DNA of 64,000 nucleotides from Pacificispira sp033344895 (GTDB taxonomy: Bacteria; Pseudomonadota; Alphaproteobacteria; UBA8366; Aestuariispiraceae). Shown here in pieces: positions 18,641-25,938 of the stretch. Positions within the stretch are counted from its first letter, which is position 1; each line of letters opens with the position of its first letter. The DNA is taken from NCBI GenBank assembly GCA_965229685.1, contig OZ245920.1, positions 930,001-994,000 of the forward strand. The letters are read 5' to 3'. The translations under genes and the position numbers were made by a program. Under the pieces are notes generated by a model, which saw only the letters and a list, made by a program, of their open reading frames with translations, searched no databases and was not told the origin of the DNA.

Positions 18641-19183
18641 ATGTACTCCGTCGATTTCACCGCACTTGTAGAACTCGCTTCCGGGCAGGAGGCTGTGCCA
18701 TCGGATGCGATGAGCGCCAATCCGCCCCGTTCCCTTGCGTTCAATAACGCCCTGGAGCTGGCTGAGTTCCAATCGGTCCACGAATTGGTGTCGGGCATGT
18801 CGACGGAAGGTGTTGTTGATTGGGACCAATTCGACATCGGACCTTTCGGACCTTTGATGCCATCCATCGCCACGCTGGACCATTTCAAGACCGACCTGGG
18901 GGAGGACGACTACGTCTACCGCTATGTCGGTCGGAACTTGGAGACGATCGCCAAGCGCAGCCTGCGCCATGTCAGCCTGCGGCAGGTGCTGGTGGGAAAG
19001 AGCCGCGATGCGATCTTGACGGAATACGGTGCCACGCTCGCCGGACGGGTACCGCGGGCCAGCACCGGCAATGTCGATGTCTCGGACATGGTCTGGGTGC
19101 GTTATCTGCGATTTCTCTATCCGGTCCGCACAAAGACAGGAATCGACAGGCTGCTGCTGTTCATGTTGTTCGCTGCGCCCTAG
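18641..19183 (+). CDS. PAS_5-like protein
   Basis: 180 residues, cytoplasmic, without membrane segments. After a variable N-terminus (about 60 residues) comes WDQFDIGPFGPLMPSIATLDHF and DDYVYRYVGRNLETIAKRSL, which follow the strand-turn-strand pattern of PAS_5 domains, and a C-terminal strand RYLRFLYPVRTKTG. Conservation with the other copies here is low, so the assignment is by pattern. Its start lies in an AT-rich stretch (ttgacttatacttatttgc) that could hold a promoter: ttgact is near a -35 sequence. Role unknown. Confidence 0.55.
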   Translation: MYSVDFTALVELASGQEAVPSDAMSANPPRSLAFNNALELAEFQSVHELVSGMSTEGVVDWDQFDIGPFGPLMPSIATLDHFKTDLGEDDYVYRYVGRNLETIAKRSLRHVSLRQVLVGKSRDAILTEYGATLAGRVPRASTGNVDVSDMVWVRYLRFLYPVRTKTGIDRLLLFMLFAAP

Positions 19184-19235
19184 TCGGGAACCCGGTCAGG
19201 CTGGCCGATCCCGGAGGCTTAATTGCCCTTACGGA

Positions 19236-20018
19236 TCAGCCCAAAACGGTTTCGATCCGGCCCAATCCATCGAACTCGCCGACGATCTGGGCGCCCAAGC
19301 GCCCCTCGAAGACCTTCGTGACGACACCGGTCGATACCCAGTCGCCGACACGCAATCCCTTGCCCCTGCTGTTCAGCGCGTTGGCCAGCCAGTGCAGAAC
19401 TACCAGCGGTCCGCCCAGAGCGGCCGCGCCGCTGCCGGTTCCGATCTCCTGACCGTCCATCGAGACCCGGACCTGTGTGGCGGCCAGATCGATCTCCCGC
19501 CAGTCAGCCCGGCCGCGACCATGGGTAAAGGCATGATTGGCTGCGCCGTCGGCGATCAGCCAGTTGGCGTCGACGCCGAAACCGCCCGGAAGGCGGCGGT
19601 CGATGATCTCGATGGCGGGAAAAACGGCGGCAACGGCGTCCGCTACCTCAGCCTCGCTATAGGACTTGTCCCGCGGCGGCAGGTCGGCGCTCATGCGGAA
19701 GGCGAACTCCACCTCGACGACATTCATCGATCCGTCGGGTGTCGGTATGCGGTTCGGCGCCGGGTAGATCCAGCGGTCGAACAACGGGCCATAGAATGGC
19801 TCATCGACTTTCAGCATTTTCTGAACGTCGGCATTGGTTGCCCCGACCTTCCAGCCGGCGACCGGCAGCCCCAACGCGGCGATCATGTCGTTCTGCACGG
19901 CATAAGCCTTGTCGGGATCGTTAGGAACAGGGCCCGTCGACGCCGCCAGCTTGGTTCCATTCAGGCGGGCGTCCGCCAGGGCGGCGCCGATTGAGACGTT
20001 TTCGACGGTTGTGGTCAT
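19236..20018 (-). CDS. 2-keto-4-pentenoate hydratase family protein
   Basis: 260 residues from the ATG 20016-20018. It resembles MhpD-type hydratases of the fumarylacetoacetate hydrolase superfamily: YAVQNDMIAALGLPVAGWKVGATN, then VEVEFAFRMSADLPPR with the metal-binding Glu pair, AIEIIDRRLPGG, GGPLVVLHWLANALNSRGKGLRVGDWVSTGV. Such enzymes add water to 2-hydroxypenta-2,4-dienoate or act on related keto acids in ring-cleavage pathways. It overlaps the cupin gene upstream by four bases, and no other ring-cleavage gene is present, so its real substrate is open. Confidence 0.8.
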   Translation of the reverse strand: MTTTVENVSIGAALADARLNGTKLAASTGPVPNDPDKAYAVQNDMIAALGLPVAGWKVGATNADVQKMLKVDEPFYGPLFDRWIYPAPNRIPTPDGSMNVVEVEFAFRMSADLPPRDKSYSEAEVADAVAAVFPAIEIIDRRLPGGFGVDANWLIADGAANHAFTHGRGRADWREIDLAATQVRVSMDGQEIGTGSGAAALGGPLVVLHWLANALNSRGKGLRVGDWVSTGVVTKVFEGRLGAQIVGEFDGLGRIETVLG

Positions 20019-20761
20019 GTATCGCTGTCCCGGTTCAAGGTTTGCGCGGCAATTTCGTCCTCGGAAACCGGCTCGCGCGCGCCACGTTCCCAGATGCCGG
20101 AGGCGCCGCGCAGCCATCTGGCGCGATGCCATGTTCCGGAATCGTCCTGTTCCCACCAAAAGATCGGTGCGGTGAAGTCCCCGACCCAGGCGAAGTAGAG
20201 CAACACGGGTTCGTCACCGGTCGTCAGCGAATGGGCGCGTTCCCGAGGCGTGATCGAGTAGTCGCCCGCGGCAAGCTGAAATGGCGCGCCGTCCACGCCG
20301 TGGCGCAGTGTCAGTGTGCCGCCGAGGCAGAAGTACAGCTCGGCCGCGACATGGGTGTGCAGGGGGTAGTGAATGTTGGGGGCCAGCGAAAACAGGCCGC
20401 CCCGCATGCGCTCGCATCCCAGAATGCCCAGCGCCCCGTACAGATGGGCCGCGTGCATTCCGCTTTGAAGCGCCGGATCGACATCCGGATGCTCGCTCAG
20501 AACGGTCTTCCACGCGGCCAGTCGAGCGATGTCCGGCAAACTTTCGGCCAGGGGCTGTGAGACCGCCACTTTCGGCAGGGCCGCGTCGAAAGAGGGCGGT
20601 GGTTCCGGTGGAGAGTCGACGGGCTGTTCTTCAAAGCCGTCCCGCATCCCCTGAATCAGCGGGGCCAGGAACGGGAGGAGGGTTATATCCTCCCGCGCCC
20701 GGCCGCGCAGTTCTTCGACCAGCGCGGCGGTGAAACGGATGCGCGGGTCTTCGAGGGTCAT
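20015..20761 (-). CDS. DMSP-lyase-like cupin (first copy)
   Basis: 248 residues. The cupin core has HYPLHTHVAAELYFCLGG, giving His137, Glu141 and Tyr143, and a second-motif His177 in RERAHSLTTGDEP. The H-x3-E-x-Y spacing and the later His correspond to the metal and catalytic residues of DddQ-type dimethylsulfoniopropionate lyases (H125, E129, Y131, H163). It is also longer at the N-terminus by a helical region, as in that superfamily. Whether it cleaves DMSP is not known; many relatives do not. It is translationally coupled to the hydratase gene and starts 11 bases after the aminotransferase stop. Confidence 0.65.
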   Translation of the reverse strand: MTLEDPRIRFTAALVEELRGRAREDITLLPFLAPLIQGMRDGFEEQPVDSPPEPPPSFDAALPKVAVSQPLAESLPDIARLAAWKTVLSEHPDVDPALQSGMHAAHLYGALGILGCERMRGGLFSLAPNIHYPLHTHVAAELYFCLGGTLTLRHGVDGAPFQLAAGDYSITPRERAHSLTTGDEPVLLYFAWVGDFTAPIFWWEQDDSGTWHRARWLRGASGIWERGAREPVSEDEIAAQTLNRDSDT

Positions 20762-20771
20762 CGGCTTCGGA

Positions 20772-21980
20772 TCAGCTCAGGTTTCCGCAGGCTGTCTGGA
20801 TGCGCTTGCACGCTTCCTCCAGGGCTTCCGTCGACGTGGCGTAGGAAATCCGGAAATAGGGCGACAGGCCAAACGCCGCGCCGTGCACGGCGGCGACGCC
20901 CTGATCTTCCAGCAAGTAGGCGATGAAGTCCTCATCGGTCTCCAGCACCTTGCCGGACGGTGTCTTGCGGCCGATCACGCCCGCGCAGGACGGATAGACG
21001 TAGAACGCCCCTTCCGGCGTCGCGCAGGAAAGGCCGTCGGCCTGATTCAGCATGCCGACAACCAGATCACGACGTTCCTTGAACACGGCATTGTGCTTTT
21101 CGATGAAGGAGTGATCGCCATCCAGTGCCGCGACCGAGGCCCACTGCACGAAGGTCGCGGGCGACGTCGTCGACTGCGAGTTCAGCATATTGATCGCCTT
21201 GATCAGGTCCTTGTTGCCGGCCGCATAACCAAGGCGCCAGCCCGTCATGCAATAGGCCTTGGAGAGGCCGTTCAGGGTCAGCGTGCGGTCGTACAGTTTC
21301 GGTTCGACCTGCGCGATCGTCGCGAACTTGAAATCGTCATAGGTGATGAATTCGTACATGTCGTCGGTCATGACATGGACATGGTCGCAGCCCGGCTCCA
21401 GCAGCACGGCGGCCAGCGCCTTCAACTCAGCGGCGGTATAGGCGGCGCCGGTCGGGTTGGACGGGCTGTTCAGCATCAGCCATTTCGTCTTCGGCGTGAT
21501 CGCCTTGCGCAGCATGTCCGGCGTTAGCTTGAACCCGGTTTCAGCCGGGCAGTCGATCAGCACCGGGTTGCCTTCCATCAGGGCGGCGATATCGGTGTAG
21601 CTGACCCAGAACGGCGCGGGAATCAGGACTTCGTCGCCCGGGTTCACCGTTGCCATCATGGCATTGAAGATGGTCTGCTTGCCGCCTGCGCCAACGGTGA
21701 TCTGGCTGATATCATAGTCCAGTCCGTTGTCGCGTTTCAGCTTGCGGGCGATGGCCTCACGCAGTTGCGGGATGCCCGGGGGCGGCCCGTATTTGGTCTT
21801 GCCCGCCGCGATCGCGTCGTAAGCCGCCTTCTTGATATGCTCCGGTGTGTCGAAATCGGGTTCCCCCGCGCCCAGGCCGATGACGTCTCGGCCGGCGGCT
21901 TTCAGCTCGTTCGCCTTCGCGGTGACGGCGACGGTCGGGGAGGGCTTGATCCGTTTCAGACGGTCCGCAAGAAAGGCCAT
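20772..21980 (-). CDS. aspC: Aspartate aminotransferase, class I (Ib type)
   Basis: 402 residues, PLP-dependent. Segments are KYGPPPGIPQLREAIA, VGAGGKQTIFNAMMA, LNSPSNPTGAAY (Asn contacting the cofactor), TDDMYEFITYDD, and LNGLSKAYCMTGWRLGYAAG with the Schiff-base Lys. FRISYATS near the end includes the substrate-carboxylate Arg. These fit alphaproteobacterial aspartate aminotransferases of subgroup Ib, some of which also use prephenate. It exchanges amino groups between aspartate and 2-oxoglutarate. It is the first gene of a three-gene operon with the cupin and hydratase; the upstream 242 bases (21981-22222), shared with the divergent sortase-target gene, hold the promoters. Confidence 0.88.
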   Translation of the reverse strand: MAFLADRLKRIKPSPTVAVTAKANELKAAGRDVIGLGAGEPDFDTPEHIKKAAYDAIAAGKTKYGPPPGIPQLREAIARKLKRDNGLDYDISQITVGAGGKQTIFNAMMATVNPGDEVLIPAPFWVSYTDIAALMEGNPVLIDCPAETGFKLTPDMLRKAITPKTKWLMLNSPSNPTGAAYTAAELKALAAVLLEPGCDHVHVMTDDMYEFITYDDFKFATIAQVEPKLYDRTLTLNGLSKAYCMTGWRLGYAAGNKDLIKAINMLNSQSTTSPATFVQWASVAALDGDHSFIEKHNAVFKERRDLVVGMLNQADGLSCATPEGAFYVYPSCAGVIGRKTPSGKVLETDEDFIAYLLEDQGVAAVHGAAFGLSPYFRISYATSTEALEEACKRIQTACGNLS

Positions 21981-22222
21981 GACTTTCTGGGCTCCTGTTT
22001 TCTAGGGATTTCGATGCGCGAACGGCGCAAACCTACGCCCGTCTTTGCCATGCTGCAACGCCATAGAGATTGAATTTTCGTGCGGCCGTTCGAGGCGAGG
22101 TCCGTACATGTTGCCTTAATGCCGCCCCAAAAGAACCGCACCAGCGCCCTTGGCCGCCCCCGACCGCGCCGCGATCGGCGGACAGCATCGATCGTGACCC
22201 CAATCAATGGAGGATCGGTCAG

Positions 22223-24343
22223 ATGCAGGTTCAAACTTTCAGCTATCCAACACAGGCGCACCGGACAGCGACGCGCGACCGCATCCTGGTCCGCGCGGTT
22301 TCGGTCCTGTGTTTCGCGATCGTCCTGGCGGCGGTATGGCTGGCGCTTACCGCACAGGCCCGGGCGGAAAGTGTCTCTTCCGATGACGGTCTTTTTCTGC
22401 GGCCGATGACGCAGGCGGCGGAGGATCAGACCTACCGGGCGGCCCCGCGCCTGGCCCAGACCATCCGTCTGGATATTGCCGGCGTCGTGGCGCGGGGATC
22501 AGTGTCGCAGCTCTTCCGAAACGACAGTTCGAGCTGGGTCGAGGGCCGCTACAAGTTTCCGCTGCCCAGCGACGCGGCGGTCGACCGGCTGCGCATCCGG
22601 GTGGACGACCGCGTCGTCGAAGGGGTGATCAAGGAACGTGAGGCGGCGCAACGAACCTACGACCAGGCACGGGCGGCCGGTCAGACGGCGGCGCTGCTGT
22701 CCGAGGAACGGCCCAACCTGTTCACGATTTCTCTGGCCAATATCGGTCCGGGAGAGGTGATTGCGGTGGATCTTGAATTCCAGGCCAAGGTCGAGCGTGA
22801 AGGGGATGCGTTTGAGTTCCGGATGCCGCTGGTCGCCGCCCCGCGCTACCTGCCGGAAATGGAACTGTCGTCCATCGACCACCCGGCCCTGCGTGCGACC
22901 ATTGCCAAGCAGCTTGAAGAGGCCGCGCGTCTGGGTTTCCCGATCGACCTGTCGCGGCAATCCAATCGGACGGCGCTGGAAGTCGCGCTGGATGCGGGGG
23001 CTGAAATCGCGTCGCTGGAAAGCCCGACCCATGACCTCGTCGTCTCGCGCGAGGTGCAGAAATACCGCATCGGATTGCGTCTCGGCGACGTGCCGGCGGA
23101 TCGTGACATCGTCCTGCGTTGGTCGACGGAACGGGGCGACATGCCCGGCGCCGCCCTGTTTCACGAATCCAGCAACGGTATGGACTACCTGCTGGCCATG
23201 ATCAGTCCGCCGGACGCCAGGATCGCCGAAGAAATGGACCGCCCGCGTGACATCACCTTCCTGATCGATACCTCCGGTTCCATGGGCGGGGAATCGATGC
23301 GTGCCGCCAAGTCTGCCCTGGCGGAGGCGGTGATGGGGCTGGGACCGGCAGATCGGTTCGACATCATCGAGTTCGATAGCCGGTTCAGCCGCCTGTTCGG
23401 CAGATCCCGGGCCGCGGACCGCACCGCCGTGGAGGACGCTCTGCGCTTTGTCTCCGGCCTGGTCGCCGGTGGCGGGACGGAAATGGCTGGGCCGCTACGT
23501 GACGCGATGAGCGACCGTGCCGATCCGGGTTACCTGCGCCAGGTCGTGTTCCTTACCGACGGACAAGTCGGAAACGAAGACGCCCTGTTCCGCATGATCG
23601 AGGCCAATCTGGGCGACGCGCGCCTGTTCACCGTCGGACTGGGCAGCGCACCCAATGATTGGTTCATGCGCAAGGCCGCCGAACTCGGCCGCGGCCAGAC
23701 CGTGTCCATCCCGAACGGGGACAATGCGGCGGAGCGGATGGCCCGGTTCTATCGCGAGATCGAACAACCGGTCGTGGTCGATGTGGCGATCTCCCCCGGT
23801 GCCGGGTCGGCCGAGATCTATCCGGACCGCGTGCCGGATCTGTATGCCGCCAAATCCCTGATGATCCCGATTGCCGTGGACAATTGGGACGGCAGTCTGA
23901 CCGTTTCCGGCACGACGTCGAACGGGCCATGGCAGGTCCGCCTGGACCGGAGCGACCTGCGCCCCGCGGCCGGTGTCGCCAAGCTGTGGGCCGAGGGCAA
24001 GGTGGAGGCGATCCAGGCGGACCTGCAGGGCGGCGAAATGGATGCGGAGACCGGCCGCCTGGCGGTTCTGGATGTCGCGATCCCGCATCGCCTCGCGACC
24101 CGTTTCACAAGCTTCGTCGCCGTGGATGCGACGCCGCGCCGGCCGGAAGGCGAAGTGCTGCGCGAAGGCGTCGTGCCGAACAACATGCCTGACGGCATGA
24201 CGATGGGCAGCCTGACCGGCCCGGCCGGGGCGACGGGCTGGGAAGCGGATGTCCGTATCGGCCTGATGCTGATTGCGGGATCGCTGTTGCTGCTGCTTCT
24301 GTCGCGCCGGCTGTCCGGCGCGCGTAACCGGAGGATCGTGTGA
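22223..24343 (+). CDS. Marine-type sortase target protein (VIT and VWA domains)
   Basis: 706 residues from the ATG at 22223, with a ggagg ribosome-binding site nine bases upstream. After a signal peptide (LVRAVSVLCFAIVLAAVWLAL...QARA) come a vault/inter-alpha-trypsin VIT domain (LRIRVDDRVVEGVIKEREAAQRTYDQA), a von Willebrand A domain with an intact MIDAS (FLIDTSGSMGG and FLTDGQVGN), a beta-rich region, and a C-terminal hydrophobic helix followed by RRLSGARNRR. This layout is that of the single sortase substrates of Gram-negative marine bacteria (TIGR03788 type). Ahead of the helix no clean LPxTG is present; the nearest text is GPAGATGWE. The sortase gene follows at once. Confidence 0.85.
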   Translation: MQVQTFSYPTQAHRTATRDRILVRAVSVLCFAIVLAAVWLALTAQARAESVSSDDGLFLRPMTQAAEDQTYRAAPRLAQTIRLDIAGVVARGSVSQLFRNDSSSWVEGRYKFPLPSDAAVDRLRIRVDDRVVEGVIKEREAAQRTYDQARAAGQTAALLSEERPNLFTISLANIGPGEVIAVDLEFQAKVEREGDAFEFRMPLVAAPRYLPEMELSSIDHPALRATIAKQLEEAARLGFPIDLSRQSNRTALEVALDAGAEIASLESPTHDLVVSREVQKYRIGLRLGDVPADRDIVLRWSTERGDMPGAALFHESSNGMDYLLAMISPPDARIAEEMDRPRDITFLIDTSGSMGGESMRAAKSALAEAVMGLGPADRFDIIEFDSRFSRLFGRSRAADRTAVEDALRFVSGLVAGGGTEMAGPLRDAMSDRADPGYLRQVVFLTDGQVGNEDALFRMIEANLGDARLFTVGLGSAPNDWFMRKAAELGRGQTVSIPNGDNAAERMARFYREIEQPVVVDVAISPGAGSAEIYPDRVPDLYAAKSLMIPIAVDNWDGSLTVSGTTSNGPWQVRLDRSDLRPAAGVAKLWAEGKVEAIQADLQGGEMDAETGRLAVLDVAIPHRLATRFTSFVAVDATPRRPEGEVLREGVVPNNMPDGMTMGSLTGPAGATGWEADVRIGLMLIAGSLLLLLLSRRLSGARNRRIV

Positions 24344-24978
24344 TGATGCGGATACGCTGTGCAATTTTCCTGGCCGGCATCCTGGCGGCCATGGGGGTAT
24401 GGCAGATCGGGCAGTCTGCGGTGGTGCTCGCCAAGGCATGGCTCGCGCCGGTCCTGATCGAACATTCCTGGGCGAAGGCGGAAGCCGGGGCGACGGGGGA
24501 TGCGCTGCACCCCTGGCCCTGGGCGGATATGGTCCCGGTGGCCAAGCTTCGCTTCCCCGACCTTGCGGAAGAGCGGATCGCCTTGTCCGGCGGCAGCGGC
24601 AGCGCCATGGCCTTTGGGCCGACCCAGATCCCGCAGGCGCCGCTGCCGGCCTTTTTCGGGCATCGCGACACGCATTTCACGGTCCTGCGCGATCTTGATG
24701 TCGGGGACGAGATCGAATGGCAGGCCATCGGGGAACCCGCGCGATCGTATCGAATCCTGGAAACGGCGGTATTGCACAAGGACCAGATCCGGGTCCCGGC
24801 GTCGGAAGACGGCGGAATGATTGCCCTGGTGACCTGCTGGCCGTTTGATGCGGTCGATACGGGGGGCGCGATGCGCTATGTCGTGCTGGCCCGGCTTTCA
24901 GAAAACCCGGGCGTGGGCCAGCTGGCAGCCCTGCCGGCCTCACAAGTCGATCAGACCGCGAAATCCTCTTCGCCGTAA
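24343..24978 (+). CDS. Class GN sortase
   Basis: 211 residues; the ATG at 24343 overlaps the previous TGA by one base and has ggagg eight bases upstream. One N-terminal membrane helix is followed by the sortase barrel: FFGHRDTHFTVLRDLDVGD (His107), ALVTCWPFD (Cys165, in the usual T-C context) and AMRYVVLA (Arg178), the complete catalytic triad. Class GN sortases are found in Proteobacteria next to one VIT/VWA substrate and presumably act in the periplasm. The 3' end overlaps the convergent serB by 28 bases. Confidence 0.88.
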   Translation: MMRIRCAIFLAGILAAMGVWQIGQSAVVLAKAWLAPVLIEHSWAKAEAGATGDALHPWPWADMVPVAKLRFPDLAEERIALSGGSGSAMAFGPTQIPQAPLPAFFGHRDTHFTVLRDLDVGDEIEWQAIGEPARSYRILETAVLHKDQIRVPASEDGGMIALVTCWPFDAVDTGGAMRYVVLARLSENPGVGQLAALPASQVDQTAKSSSP

Positions 24979-25856
24979 CCCTGATAGAAGGCAAGGGCGG
25001 TCATGTCGGCATGTTCGATCCGGAACCGCGCCTGGGCCCGGACGATGGGCTTCGGGTGAAAGCCGATCCCCAACCCGGCGGCCAGCAGCATGTCCAGATC
25101 GTTGGCACCGTCGCCGATGGCCGCGCCGCCGTCCAGGCCGACGCCCTGCTTCTCGCAAAGCGCCGTCAGGATTTCCAGTTTCGTCGGGCGACCGACGATG
25201 CGGCCGGTCAATGCACCGGTGAATGTGCCGTCGGGGGCGATCTCCAGCGTGTTGGCGGCGTGCTCCTGAAATCCCAACTCGGCATGCACGACCGACGTCG
25301 TGAAGGTGAAACCGCCTGAAACCAGGGCGCAATGCGCGCCATGCGCAGCCATCGTCTTGACGGCACGTTCGGCCCCGGCGGTGTGAACAACCTTTTCCAT
25401 CACGACCGTCATGGCCTCGCGCGCAGGATAGCCCTTCAGCAAGGCGACACGGGCGCGAAGACTTTCGACGAAATCCAGTTCGCCGTCCATCGACCGCGCA
25501 GTGATCTCGGCGACCTTGTCCCCGATGCCCAGTTCGGCCGCCAGGGTGTCCAGCGTCTCGATCCGGATCATGGTGGAATCCATGTCGGCGACCAGAACCT
25601 TCTTGCGACGGCCGCCGGAATGCTGAACCGCGCGGTCGATCCCGGACAGGATGTCCAGATTGTCCAGTGCCGCGGCGACCGCATCGGTCTTCGCACCGTC
25701 CACGACGAACTCTGCCGCCCAATTGGCCGACAGGGTGCGGATTTCGGTTGAAGGGACGCCACCGGCCTGCGCCGCCGCGTCGCGGGCGGCGTCGATGTGG
25801 TCCGATGTCAGCGAAGTCGTGTCGCGGTCGGCGACGAGCGTAACGGTGATTTGCAT
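24951..25856 (-). CDS. serB: Phosphoserine phosphatase
   Basis: 301 residues. The C-terminal haloacid-dehalogenase domain has VLVADMDSTMI (phospho-acceptor Asp), LVSGGFTFTT, and GDGANDLDML (Mg-binding Asp); the N-terminal 80 residues form an ACT-like region as in longer SerB proteins. It removes phosphate from phosphoserine in the last step of serine synthesis. It stands alone on the minus strand, and the last 28 bases are shared with the sortase gene, so the two transcripts converge and overlap. The 82 bases upstream of the next gene hold nothing recognised. Confidence 0.92.
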   Translation of the reverse strand: MQITVTLVADRDTTSLTSDHIDAARDAAAQAGGVPSTEIRTLSANWAAEFVVDGAKTDAVAAALDNLDILSGIDRAVQHSGGRRKKVLVADMDSTMIRIETLDTLAAELGIGDKVAEITARSMDGELDFVESLRARVALLKGYPAREAMTVVMEKVVHTAGAERAVKTMAAHGAHCALVSGGFTFTTSVVHAELGFQEHAANTLEIAPDGTFTGALTGRIVGRPTKLEILTALCEKQGVGLDGGAAIGDGANDLDMLLAAGLGIGFHPKPIVRAQARFRIEHADMTALAFYQGYGEEDFAV

Positions 25857-25938
25857 GATGCCATGCGGTTACCGGACAGATCGATGCGCGGCAAGCGCCA
25901 TTTACAGGACGCGTTGCCGCAACATGATCCCGATCGCC

